From assembly GCF_026339995.1 (NCBI RefSeq), contig NZ_JAPEPT010000007.1:124001-188000 (forward strand): a stretch of DNA of 64,000 bases. The letters run 5' to 3'. Below are positions 57,025 to 64,000 of this stretch, one piece after another; the stretch's first letter is position 1, and each line of letters begins with the position of its first letter. A program made the position numbers and the translations under genes. The notes beneath the pieces were generated by a model, which was not told where the DNA came from, did not search any database, and worked only from the letters and a program-made list of their open reading frames with translations. The DNA is from Streptomyces sp. NBC_01481 (lineage in GTDB: Bacteria; Actinomycetota; Actinomycetes; Streptomycetales; Streptomycetaceae).

Positions 57025-59373
57025 TCAATCGATCGAATCCTCCACATCCGATGCACCGGCAGCCGCTTCGGCCTCCAGAGTGGCCAGATATTCGGCGGCT
57101 GACTGCGCTTCGGCCGCGCCGATGCACTGGTAGATATCGATGGCTGCACGCAGTTCAGGCGCAGCGGCCGTGTGATCGCCGATACGAGCCAGACAGCGGG
57201 CCGCTCCTTCGAGCGCCCGCGCCTCGTCCAGGGGGCTGCGGATCTGACGTGCTAGTTCCAGTGCCTTCCGGTACGGGGTGAGGGCCGCTTGTGGCCCGGT
57301 GGAATCGGCCAAAAGCGCCCCTACGTTGTTCAGCACCTCGGCCTCTCCTTGCGGATCGCCAACCTCCTGGAACAGGGCCAAGGCCTGCTCCAGGAGCCGG
57401 ACCGCCTCCGCATACTCGCCGACCGCCCGCCGCGCACGGCCCAGCTCGTTGAGGGCGTTGGCCTGCCCGAGCCGGTCGCCGAGGTTCTCATACAGGGCCA
57501 AGGCCTGCTTCTGAAGCCGGATCGCCTGCACGTACTCGCCGGTCAGGTACCGCACACGACCCAGGGCGTTGAGGGCGTTGGCCTGCCCGTGCTGGTGGCC
57601 GAGGTTCTCATACAGGGCCAAGGCCCGCTCCTGAAGCCGGACCGCCTGCGCATACTCGCCGACCGCCTGCCGCACATGGCCCAGCTCGTGGAGGGTGTTG
57701 GCCTGCCCGGGCCGGTGGCCGAGGTTCTCATACAGGGCCAAGGCCTGCTCCAGGAGCCGGACCGCCTGCGCATACTCGCTGAACGCCCGCCGCGCACGGC
57801 CCAGCTCGTTGAGGGCGTTGGCCTGCCCGAGCCGGTGGCCGAGGTTCTCATACAGGGCCAAGGCCTGCTTCTGAAGCCGAACCGCCTGCGCGTACGCGCA
57901 GGTCAGGTACCGCACGGTGCCCAGCTCGTGGAGGGCGTTGGCTTCGCCGGAGGGGTCGGTGGCGTGGCGGGCGGCGGTGACAGCGCGTTGGTGGAGGGTA
58001 GCGGCCTGGAGCCAGGGGCCGTCCTGAAGGAGGAAGGCGGCCATGGCAGCGGTCAGGTGGACCACGCGGGGTGCCTGGCCTTGGGTGGCGGTGTCGAGGT
58101 AGGCGAGGAGGTTGGCGCGTTCAGTGCGCATCCAGGCCAGGGCGCCCGCCCGGTCGGGCAGGTCCGGGGCGGCTGCGGGCGGGGCGGTGGTCGGGGTGTC
58201 GGGGCGGGGGGCGCGGTTCAGGTGGTGGTCGGCCCTCAGGTGGTGGTCGGCCCTCAGGGCGGTGTGCTGGTAGTAGTCCAGGAGCCGTTCGGTGGCCTGG
58301 GCACGCTCGTCGGGCGGGTCGTTGCAGGTGAGGGTTTGGGCGTAGGCGCGCAGGAGGTCGTGGGGCTGGTAGCGGCCGGGGGTGGTTTCGTCGAGGAGGT
58401 GGTCGGTGTAGAGGGCCTCCAGGCGGCGGCGGGTGTCGGTGAGGGATGTGTTGTCGAGGGCAGCCGCGGCGTACGCGTCGAGGTCGGTGCCGGGGTGCAG
58501 GACGATGCGGCGGAACAGGCGCTGCTGGCCCTCGGGCAGGTCCTGGTAGGAGAGAGTGAAGGCGGTGTACACGGCGCGGTTTTCGCCGTCGTCGAGTTCG
58601 CCCAGGCGGTCCTGGGCGTCGGCGAACTCGGCGGCGAACCGGGCAATGGACCACTTCTCCTCGTCCTTGTGGCGCAGGCGGCCGGCGAGCAGGACGATCG
58701 CGAGCGGCAGATACCCGCACAGCCGAACCACCTCGGCGACCGCGTCCTGTTCGCTGCCGGTGGGGGCGCGGTGGCAGCGGCTGGTGAACAGGTCGGCGGC
58801 TTCGGCGGGGGTGAGCGGGTCGAGGGACAGGGGGTCGGCGCCGTCGAGGGCGATGAGGCGGCGGCGGCTGGTGACCAGGGTCAGGCAGCCGGGACTGCCG
58901 GGCAGGAGAGGCTGGATCTGAGCGTGGCCGGCGGCATCGTCCAGCACCAGCAGCACGCGTTTGCCGGTGAGCCGGTCGCGCCACAGGTGCGAGCGGCCTT
59001 CGAGGGTCGGGGGCAGGTTGCGCGGGTCGATGCCCAGGCCGGTCAGCAGCACCGCCAGCACGTCGACGGGTTTGGCGGAGGTCTGGCCGGGGGTGTGGGC
59101 GTGCAGTTCGTAGAAGAACTGCCCGTCCGGAAACCGCTCGGCGAGCCGATGTGCGGCGCGGGTGACCAGGGCAGTCTTGCCCACCCCCGGCATCCCGTCC
59201 ACGGTATACACGTTCACCACCCGGCCCGGGGCCGCCGCGGCCAGCAGGTACTTCAGCTCGCGCCCGCGCCCAATGAAGCCCGCGATGTCCTGGGGCAGAC
59301 CATGGGTGACCACCGGCCGGGCGGGCGGCGGCGCATCGTGCACCGTCGTCTTGTACATGTCGCCGGCCGGCAT
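57025..59373 (-). CDS. STAND NTPase: NB-ARC domain plus TPR array
   Basis: A 782-residue signalling ATPase. Walker A is GMPGVGKT (60-67), Walker B LLVLDD (141-146), the NB-ARC sensor LVTSR is at 166-170, and the GLPL-like motif is GYLPLAI (about 214). A winged-helix/ARC region follows to about 400. The C-terminal half is TPRs: five nearly identical 40-residue units (120 bp each), such as QAVRLLEQALALYENLGHR, then diverged ones. Start ATG at 59373 with GGGGGAA upstream. There is no N-terminal effector domain, so a partner may supply output. Upstream gene 59445-59870 is in the same operon. Relatives occur in streptomycete regulators and in some bacterial NLR-like defence proteins; function here unknown. 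Confidence 0.88.
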   Translation of the reverse strand: MPAGDMYKTTVHDAPPPARPVVTHGLPQDIAGFIGRGRELKYLLAAAAPGRVVNVYTVDGMPGVGKTALVTRAAHRLAERFPDGQFFYELHAHTPGQTSAKPVDVLAVLLTGLGIDPRNLPPTLEGRSHLWRDRLTGKRVLLVLDDAAGHAQIQPLLPGSPGCLTLVTSRRRLIALDGADPLSLDPLTPAEAADLFTSRCHRAPTGSEQDAVAEVVRLCGYLPLAIVLLAGRLRHKDEEKWSIARFAAEFADAQDRLGELDDGENRAVYTAFTLSYQDLPEGQQRLFRRIVLHPGTDLDAYAAAALDNTSLTDTRRRLEALYTDHLLDETTPGRYQPHDLLRAYAQTLTCNDPPDERAQATERLLDYYQHTALRADHHLRADHHLNRAPRPDTPTTAPPAAAPDLPDRAGALAWMRTERANLLAYLDTATQGQAPRVVHLTAAMAAFLLQDGPWLQAATLHQRAVTAARHATDPSGEANALHELGTVRYLTCAYAQAVRLQKQALALYENLGHRLGQANALNELGRARRAFSEYAQAVRLLEQALALYENLGHRPGQANTLHELGHVRQAVGEYAQAVRLQERALALYENLGHQHGQANALNALGRVRYLTGEYVQAIRLQKQALALYENLGDRLGQANALNELGRARRAVGEYAEAVRLLEQALALFQEVGDPQGEAEVLNNVGALLADSTGPQAALTPYRKALELARQIRSPLDEARALEGAARCLARIGDHTAAAPELRAAIDIYQCIGAAEAQSAAEYLATLEAEAAAGASDVEDSID

Positions 59374-59444
59374 GTTGAGTTCCCCCGGCCCGAGGACCGT
59401 GCCCTGCTGCTCGACGCGCGTGGCGGGCGGCTGGTCGGGCGGGG

Positions 59445-59870
59445 TCAGACTTTTGGGGCCGGCGGCTCCCTGTACACGTCCCGCCCGGCGACGATGCTCG
59501 TGCCGCCGTGCACGGTGGTGTTCTGGAAGACGGAGTACACCCGCTCACGCTCGCCCGGGTTCAGGGCCGGCCCGAGCTGGTCATCCAGCAGTCGGCGCAG
59601 CCCATCGGCCGCCGTCGGGTCCTGCTGCAGCAGTGCCTGCAACTGCAGCCGCCACATGCCCTCCAGGGCCTGCTCGGTGTCGGGGTCGTGGTCGTGGCGG
59701 GCCTGGAGGACCTGAGTCCGCAGTGCCTCCAGCTCGCCGCCCACCTGCTCGGCCCGCTCAGGATGGATCCGCCGCCACAGGGCGACCACGCCGTCCCGGG
59801 CCTGCTGCCAGGCATCCGTGGCCATCGCCGCCACCAGCGCCGACCCAGCCGCCATCGTCACAGCATCCAT
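59445..59870 (-). CDS. Small partner protein of the STAND ATPase, function unknown
   Basis: A 141-residue protein from the ATG at 59870. A hydrophobic/Ala-rich N-terminus (MDAVTMAAGSALVAAMATD) could be a weak membrane segment. An alpha-helical region (HPERAEQVGGELEALRTQVL) follows, ending in NTTVHGGTSIVAGRDVYRE, a pattern seen in small proteins encoded before NB-ARC genes in other streptomycetes. It lies 71 bp upstream of the STAND gene on the same strand, so both are probably one operon. The longer frame from 59999 has no support. Confidence 0.7.
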   Translation of the reverse strand: MDAVTMAAGSALVAAMATDAWQQARDGVVALWRRIHPERAEQVGGELEALRTQVLQARHDHDPDTEQALEGMWRLQLQALLQQDPTAADGLRRLLDDQLGPALNPGERERVYSVFQNTTVHGGTSIVAGRDVYREPPAPKV

Positions 59871-60279
59871 CCCGCACCCCCACCAGCGTCGCCTGCCGTG
59901 CAGTTCCCAGTGTGACGCCCACCCGGCCAGCGGAGCCATAGCCCGAAGGGCATCGAGCACGGCCCATCTCCTCCGTGATGCAGGGGCTGCTCGCCGCATT
60001 TCCAGGGTGATCGAAAATGCAAAAATCCACTCCGCTAAGTGACTCCATATCTACGGAGAGCCATTTATGGGGGTCTTTTCGGGGAGCTATCTCACATGCT
60101 GGAACGTCAAGTGACGGAAAACGCACCCCGTGCTTACCTCTTCGGCGACGGCGAAATGCTCTGTCCTCAAGCTCCACTTGAGGCCCAACAGAGCCCTGCC
60201 ACCACCAGGTTGCCGTCGCCATGGAGTCCGGCACGGATCGCGAAGGCTGCGAACGCGCCCGGGGGGCGGCAACGCTAAA
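59871..60279. other. Upstream region of the STAND operon, about 410 bp, no gene seen
   Basis: This stretch is clearly less GC-rich than its surroundings (for example around 60000-60075). Short frames on both strands, including a 79-codon one from 60039, have no ribosome site and no codon bias. It should hold the promoter of the reverse-strand operon. Confidence 0.4.
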
Positions 60280-60310
60280 AGCGGCCTCCCGCACCACACG
60301 GGAGGCCGCT
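60280..60310. terminator. Strong bidirectional hairpin
   Basis: AGCGGCCTCCCG-CACCACA-CGGGAGGCCGCT, a perfect 12-bp stem, 46 bp before the small gene at 60357. It would insulate that gene from upstream transcription. Confidence 0.75.
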
Positions 60311-60356
60311 ATGGAGTCCAGCGGATCCCCTTCTCAGGGCTGAGGAAAGGGAAAAC

Positions 60357-60659
60357 GTGAACGCGCAGAACCATACGGGCGGACAGTCGCGTCCGTCGAA
60401 TGCTCAGATGCCGCCGATCCCCCCGCAGGGGCAGCGTCTTTCGGAGCGTCCGACTGACACGACGCCCGTGGAGCGGCCGAAGTTGCGGCCGAGCTGGAAC
60501 GTCGAGGCGCCCTCCGCGGAGACCGCAGCCATCGCGACAATCGGCGTAGCCGAGGCCGCCAACCTGGCGGGGTACGTCGACGGATCGATCGCTGGCGGCG
60601 CCATGGTGTTGGGCGTGCTGGCCTTCCTCGTGAAGAAGTGCATCAAGCGCAATCCCTGA
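60357..60659 (+). CDS. Small membrane protein, function unknown
   Basis: A 100-residue protein. The first ~50 residues are polar and P/Q/S-rich (PPIPPQGQRLSERPTD). The C-terminal part is AEAANLAGYVDGSIAGGAMV then LGVLAFLVKKCIKRNP: one membrane segment with a basic end. The GTG at 60357 has GGAAAGGGAAAA upstream, a good ribosome site. It is framed by terminators on both sides, so it is a separate transcription unit. A small single-helix protein in an island could be a toxin or a membrane partner; nothing in the sequence decides this. Confidence 0.65.
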   Translation: MNAQNHTGGQSRPSNAQMPPIPPQGQRLSERPTDTTPVERPKLRPSWNVEAPSAETAAIATIGVAEAANLAGYVDGSIAGGAMVLGVLAFLVKKCIKRNP

Positions 60660-60669
60660 CGACGCACGC

Positions 60670-60702
60670 AGAGGGGCCCCGGCAACCAGCCGGGGCCCCT
60701 CT
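60670..60702 (+). terminator. Terminator after the small membrane protein gene
   Basis: AGAGGGGCCCCGG / CCGGGGCCCCTCT, a perfect 13-bp stem with loop CAACCAG, 11 bp after the stop at 60659. Confidence 0.8.
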
Positions 60703-60758
60703 GGCATGACACTTCAGAGACGGGTCGTAGGCGGGTGCCGCGCCCTGGCAGCCCAAGA

Positions 60759-61334
60759 TCAGTGGTAGCCCTCCTGGTACTCCCGTGCCCTTTCCTCCAT
60801 CACCTCCAAGTAGTTCGCTTCGACCTCACGGGCCTGGCTTAGCCCCCTGCTCTCCTCGGGAAGAGGTTCGTCGCGCGCACAGGCTCCCAGACAGTCCAGA
60901 GCGTGATCGCACAGCGCCGCGAAGAGCCCATCCGAGCCTCCAAGTCCTGGCTCGGACACGTCCGGCCAGGAGAGGAGCTCAGCAATCTTGTCGAGTCGCA
61001 TGCGGACCGCCTCGTCCCGGATTCTGAGCACGGTCGGTTCAACCTTAAGCACCTGCTGCTGAAGCGCCTTCTGCCAGACCTGGTTGCGTTGTTGCGCTCC
61101 CTCCCCATGGTCGGAGGGCCTACCGCGGATGTGCTGCTTGATCTGGAAGAACGCTTGGATTGCCGCGTCCACTGCCGTGTCGACACGTTGAGCGATCACC
61201 AGTTGCCTGGCTGCCTTTGCCTGTTGCCGCTGGGCAATGATCGATGCCCAGATCGAGAGTCCGCCCCCGACCACCGTGCCGCACAGCCCGAAGACGGCTC
61301 CCACCAACACCCCTGCATCCATACAGGTCATCAT
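60759..61334 (-). CDS. Hypothetical membrane-anchored protein
   Basis: A 191-residue protein with one N-terminal membrane segment (about 5-31, LVGAVFGLCGTVVGGGLSIW). A cytoplasmic helical domain rich in Q and A (AQRQQAKAARQLVIAQRVDT) follows, and a Cys-containing region near 150. The ATG at 61334 is followed by further ATGs at 61331 and 61322; no ribosome site is clear. Codon bias supports coding. No family recognised. The arrangement (membrane helix plus coiled helices) resembles phage- and element-encoded proteins of unknown function. Confidence 0.65.
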   Translation of the reverse strand: MMTCMDAGVLVGAVFGLCGTVVGGGLSIWASIIAQRQQAKAARQLVIAQRVDTAVDAAIQAFFQIKQHIRGRPSDHGEGAQQRNQVWQKALQQQVLKVEPTVLRIRDEAVRMRLDKIAELLSWPDVSEPGLGGSDGLFAALCDHALDCLGACARDEPLPEESRGLSQAREVEANYLEVMEERAREYQEGYH

Positions 61335-61449
61335 GTCGATGGGGCCAGCCCCAGGCGGCCGATCCCGTCAGCTCCTCCTCAATGGCCATGGTCCGGCTTC
61401 GTTTCAACAGCCGCACTTGCCGCAGTACTCCATGAGTTCAGGCCCTCCG

Positions 61450-61469
61450 GCCGTAGGGCGCCCTACGGC
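61450..61469. repeat. Perfect 20-bp palindrome
   Basis: GCCGTAGGGCGCCCTACGGC reads the same on both strands. In a non-coding part of the island 116 bp upstream of the reverse-strand gene starting at 61334; possible operator or recombination site. Confidence 0.6.
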
Positions 61470-61539
61470 GGGTTGCATTGACCTCGGCCAATAGCCACGT
61501 CCCCCGCGTCCCGATGGCACCGCCACGCCGTGACAGGGC

Positions 61540-61574
61540 TCTGGGAGAAATCTGGGAGAAGATCTTCTCCCAGA
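61540..61574. repeat. 24-bp perfect palindrome with an extra direct half-site
   Basis: TCTGGGAGAA at 61551-61560 is followed by GATC and its exact complement, making a 24-bp palindrome (61551-61574). A third copy, TCTGGGAGAA, sits in direct orientation at 61540-61549. This 3-half-site layout suits a dimeric DNA-binding protein or a hairpin. Confidence 0.65.
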
Positions 61575-61892
61575 CGCTGCCCAGGCACCGTGTCATACCA
61601 ACCAGTACCGAAGGCCTGACATGCGACAACAACCGGACCAAGTGATGCGGCGCGGGCCCGGACCTTATTCGGGACGAAGAGGTCGTGAATTCTCGGGCTA
61701 AGTTTCCGCGGCCTCCTCAGAACCTGTGTCAGTGCCGTACTGACCTGACATCGCGACCGCCTGAGCGCGACCAGCGACTCTCTCCGGCAGCGCTGCGATC
61801 TGTGCGCGGATCTTCACCGGCGTATGTGCCGGTAGCGCAGTGCACGACGCTTGGTGCCATGCCCACGTCTTGAGGCTGTGACGGTTCTCGGT

Positions 61893-62233
61893 TCACAGCA
61901 CACGGAGGTCTGTGTCGGGTCGGCAGTACGGGCACGCCATGATGCCCTCTTCCGTGATTGCGCGGAGTGCCTGCTCGCGGGTCAGTCGTTTCGTGGGGTT
62001 GCCGGCCATGCGGCCGTCGATCGTGTGCACCGCGTCCGGGCTGGGTTTGCCACCTGCCCGGAGCATCGACAGCTTCCACGCAGGCTCGCGCGGGGGCAGA
62101 GTGCGTGGCGCACGCGCAGCGGCCGCCTCCTGGCGCGCTAGTTCCGCGATGGATTCGTCGGTGCGGAGCAGCTGCCACGCGAGCCACTGGCGGACGCTGC
62201 GCAGACGCTCCAGGCGGGCACTTGTTCGGACAC
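61893..62233 (-). pseudogene. DUF6233-like small protein, frameshifted
   Basis: Reading in the frame ending at the stop 61893-61895 gives [20 protein letters not shown], then a Pro-rich middle, and the ending LTREQALRAITEEG...ACPYCRPDTDLRVL, which closely follows the small streptomycete DUF6233 family (CPxCRPDTxLxxL at the end). That frame has no start codon; a stop (TAG) lies 10 codons before LERL. The expected N-terminus (VSEQVPA from GTG at 62233) is in another frame, so one base has been gained or lost near 62213. The family identification is from memory. Confidence 0.6.
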
Positions 62234-62378
62234 GTGTTCGAGTCTAGGTCGCGACAGTGCTGGTCCGACAGGGAGGGCCATGGCGGGGGAGAGGTTCGCC
62301 ATGCCGTCGTCGGCGGACCCAGGGGGTTCGCTCGCACTCCCCGTTGGCGTTCTGGCCAGCCGGAACGTGCTCCGGGCT

Positions 62379-62396
62379 GGGCCGTCTGTGGGCCGT
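62379..62396 (+). repeat. Right copy of the 18-bp direct repeat
   Basis: GGGCCGTCTGTGGGCCGT, identical to 51655-51672. Itself made of two GGCCGT blocks. Confidence 0.5.
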
Positions 62397-62475
62397 CCGA
62401 GGGTGCCCAGCGGTGACCAACAACGACCGTCAATGCCCACCCCGGACGTCAACGGCCGCAGGTCACGAGATTCGG

Positions 62476-62517
62476 TCTGCGACACTGGTGGCACCATGCC
62501 CAAGCCCGGAGAACTCA
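62476..62517 (+). repeat. Right attachment-type repeat (attR) over the rlmN start
   Basis: The 42-bp partner of attL at 51545-51586, with GG in place of AA at 62490-62491. Includes 20 bp before the rlmN ATG and its first seven codons. Confidence 0.9.
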
Positions 62518-63602
62518 CTTTCGTCGCGCCCCGCGGAGCCAAGAAGCCCCCGCGGCATCTCGCCGACCTCACGCCCGCCGAGCGCAAGGAAGCCGTCGCC
62601 GCGATCGGCGAGAAGCCGTTTCGTGCCAAGCAGCTCTCACAGCACTACTTCGCGCGGTACGCCCACGACCCCGCCCAGTGGACCGACATCCCCGCGTCCG
62701 CGCGCGAGAAGCTCGCCGCCGAGCTGCTGCCGGATCTGATGTCCGTCGTACGGCACATCTCGTGCGACGAAGACACCACCCGCAAGACCCTGTGGCGGCT
62801 TCACGACGGGACGCTGGTCGAGTCCGTGCTCATGCGCTACCCGGACCGGGTGACCATGTGCATCTCGTCGCAGGCCGGCTGCGGAATGAACTGCCCCTTC
62901 TGCGCCACCGGGCAGGCGGGACTCGACCGCAATCTGTCGACCGCCGAGATCGTGCACCAGATCGTCGACGGAATGCGCGCGCTGCGTGACGGCGAGGTGC
63001 CCGGAGGCCCGGCGCGGCTGTCCAACATCGTCTTCATGGGCATGGGCGAGCCGCTCGCCAACTACAAGCGGGTCGTCGGCTCCATCCGCCGTCTCACCGA
63101 CCCCGAGCCGGACGGTCTCGGTCTCTCGCAGCGCGGGATCACCGTCTCCACCGTCGGTCTGGTGCCCGCGATGCTGCGCTTCGCCGACGAGGGCTTCAAG
63201 TGCCGCCTCGCCGTCTCGCTGCACGCGCCGGACGACGAGCTGCGCGACACCCTGGTCCCGGTCAACACGCGCTGGAATGTCCGCGAGGTCCTGGACGCGG
63301 CATGGGAGTACGCGGAGAAGTCCGGCCGCCGTATCTCCATCGAGTACGCGCTGATCAGGGACATCAATGACCAGGCGTGGCGGGGCGATCTGCTGGGCCG
63401 CCTGCTCAAGGGCAAGCGCGTCCACGTGAATCTGATCCCGCTCAACCCGACGCCGGGCTCGAAGTGGACGGCATCGCGCCCCGAGGACGAGAAGGCCTTC
63501 GTGGAGGCGATCGCGGCCCACGGCGTGCCCGTGACCGTACGGGACACCCGTGGCCAGGAGATCGACGGAGCGTGCGGACAGCTCGCGGCGTCCGAGCGGT
63601 AG
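62496..63602 (+). CDS. rlmN: Dual-specificity RNA methyltransferase RlmN
   Basis: A 368-residue radical-SAM enzyme that methylates C2 of A2503 in 23S rRNA and A37 in some tRNAs. The [4Fe-4S] cluster cysteines are C129, C133 and C136 in [12 protein letters not shown]; the GGEP-type motif is [10 protein letters not shown], and the conserved C-terminal cysteine is in GACGQL. The ATG at 62496 is the start shared with attL. The gene is complete, but everything upstream of the 42-bp core, including the promoter, now comes from the island. Confidence 0.97.
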   Translation: MPKPGELTFVAPRGAKKPPRHLADLTPAERKEAVAAIGEKPFRAKQLSQHYFARYAHDPAQWTDIPASAREKLAAELLPDLMSVVRHISCDEDTTRKTLWRLHDGTLVESVLMRYPDRVTMCISSQAGCGMNCPFCATGQAGLDRNLSTAEIVHQIVDGMRALRDGEVPGGPARLSNIVFMGMGEPLANYKRVVGSIRRLTDPEPDGLGLSQRGITVSTVGLVPAMLRFADEGFKCRLAVSLHAPDDELRDTLVPVNTRWNVREVLDAAWEYAEKSGRRISIEYALIRDINDQAWRGDLLGRLLKGKRVHVNLIPLNPTPGSKWTASRPEDEKAFVEAIAAHGVPVTVRDTRGQEIDGACGQLAASER

Positions 63603-63627
63603 TCTGGGCTCGAATCATTTGCATATT

Positions 63628-63737
63628 CCGACAGGGGAGCGCCACAGCGCTGAGAGTGCGGCACATGCTTGGAAACAAGCACGTGGTCGCAGACCCTCTG
63701 AACCTTGCCCAGGTCATTCTGGGTAGGAAGTTCGGTC
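63628..63737 (+). ncRNA. TPP riboswitch (THI element)
   Basis: Contains the conserved aptamer blocks in order: ACAGGGGAGC, GCTGAGAGTGCGG, the pyrophosphate-side CAGACCCTCTGAACCT, and GGTCATTCTGGGTAGGAAG, closing with TTCGG. It lies between rlmN and the thiamine transporter gene, exactly where thiamine diphosphate should switch off expression. Confidence 0.95.
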
Positions 63738-63755
63738 ATCACTCAAGCTGTTGCG

Positions 63756-63780
63756 CCCTGCTCACGCCATGTGAGCAGGG
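63756..63780 (+). terminator. Expression-platform hairpin of the TPP riboswitch
   Basis: CCCTGCTCAC-GCCAT-GTGAGCAGGG, a perfect 10-bp stem, 24 bp before the AGGAGG ribosome site. Probably the terminator arm that forms when TPP is bound. Confidence 0.7.
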
Positions 63781-63815
63781 CCGCGTCTCTTCCTGGTCAC
63801 TCCAGGAGGAATTCA

Positions 63816-64000
63816 GTGAGCACCACCAAGAAAGTGGCGGTTTCCGCCATCGCCGTCGCGCTCGGCGTCTCGACGCTCGCCGCGTGCGGGGAGTCCAAGG
63901 ACTCCACCACGGACAGCGGTCCGAAATCCAAGACCGTGACGCTCGTCAGCCATGACTCATTCGTCGCCTCGCCCGCCGTACTGAAGCAGTTCACCAAGGA
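63816..64000 (+). CDS. thiB: Thiamine ABC transporter substrate-binding lipoprotein, N-terminal part only
   Basis: Starts at the GTG 63816 after AGGAGG (63804-63809) and runs off the right edge (61 complete codons). The N-terminus is a lipoprotein signal: KKVAVSAIAVALGVSTLAACG with the lipobox LAAC. It is followed by a polar spacer and KTVTLVSHDSFVASPAVL, the start of a ThiB/AfuA-type binding protein. The TPP riboswitch just upstream supports thiamine (or a derivative) as ligand. ABC permease and ATPase genes are expected beyond the edge. Confidence 0.88.
   Translation, partial: MSTTKKVAVSAIAVALGVSTLAACGESKDSTTDSGPKSKTVTLVSHDSFVASPAVLKQFTK

Larger units (their letters stand above)
61335..61892. 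other. 558-bp non-coding stretch with palindromes
   Basis: No gene is supported. Notable are the palindromes listed separately at 61450-61469 and 61551-61574. The rest, 61600-61890, is mixed composition with no repeat or promoter that I can defend. Confidence 0.5.
51545..62517. mobile_element. Degenerate integrated element in the 5' end of rlmN (~10.9 kb)
   Basis: The island is bounded by 42-bp direct repeats of the rlmN start region. The genes on both sides (cdsA on the left, rlmN on the right) are neighbours in related genomes. Inside are an integrase remnant, a recombinase remnant, accessory genes mostly on the reverse strand, broken genes and several palindromes. There is no complete integrase, replication or transfer gene, so the element is probably no longer able to move. 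Several sections have lower GC and less strict codon use than the flanking core genes. Confidence 0.85.

Noticed and set aside
60039-60278. 79-codon forward frame upstream of the small membrane gene
   Set aside because: No ribosome site, codon bias unlike coding sequence, ends within the region before the hairpin.
61438-61641. 67-codon reverse frame across the palindromes
   Set aside because: Covers both palindromes, no ribosome site and no resemblance to known proteins.
61850-61880. Third copy of the att core (GCTTGGTGCCATGCCCA)
   Set aside because: Only a short partial match to the core around GGTGCCATGCCCA; too weak to count as an attachment site.

Overview
The window is a piece of a Streptomyces chromosome. 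GC content is very high, third codon positions are almost all G or C, GTG starts are frequent, and the gene order is the conserved actinobacterial block rsmD-coaD ... smc-ftsY ... amtB-glnK-glnD-ffh ... rpsP-rimM-trmD-rplS ... four signal peptidases ... dprA-whiG ... rpsB-tsf-pyrH-frr-cdsA ... rlmN. From memory this matches roughly SCO5567 to SCO5646 of S. coelicolor; names such as glcP, nsdA, sipW-Z and whiG come from that synteny plus the protein sequences. No tRNA, rRNA or CRISPR array was found.

Layout. 1-2.7 kb: the end of a drug-efflux MFS gene, then a DGPF protein gene beside an ECF sigma factor gene. 2.9-10.3 kb: rsmD, coaD, a coiled-coil protein, DUF177-rpmF-rnc-mutM, an HxlR regulator, a CAP-domain exported protein, acylphosphatase and a small coiled-coil protein. 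10.6-20.9 kb: smc, a glucose-type sugar permease with a LacI-type operator palindrome, an F420-type oxidoreductase, ftsY, a primase-like protein and the developmental regulator nsdA. 21-29 kb: the nitrogen operon amtB-glnK-glnD behind a GlnR-type box, then ffh and an ftsH paralogue. 29.2-30.1 kb: a non-coding array of degenerate tandem repeats. 30-36.3 kb: a methyltransferase, an archaeal/eukaryotic-type proS, a HEXXH protein and the rpsP-khpA-rimM-trmD-rplS ribosome block. 36.4-44.1 kb: four tandem type I signal peptidases, NUDIX, DUF2469, yraN, comM-like and dprA. 44.4-51.4 kb: whiG, a TetR regulator, an M23 peptidase, rpsB-tsf, pyrH-frr-cdsA.

51.5-62.5 kb is an accessory island inserted in the 5' end of rlmN. 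Its ends are 42-bp near-identical direct repeats (40/42 matching) covering the rlmN start codon. Its recombination genes are only remnants: the C-terminal end of a tyrosine integrase and the HTH tail of a serine recombinase. The cargo is a subtilisin-like protease with a separate small I9-like protein, a pentapeptide-type repeat membrane protein broken by a one-base frameshift, a STAND (NB-ARC/TPR) ATPase with a small partner, and small membrane proteins. The protease/inhibitor pair and the STAND pair are the best candidates for undescribed systems, possibly defence related; that function is inference only.

62.5-64 kb: the intact rlmN reading frame resumes, followed by a TPP riboswitch in front of a thiamine-type ABC transporter lipoprotein that runs off the right edge.
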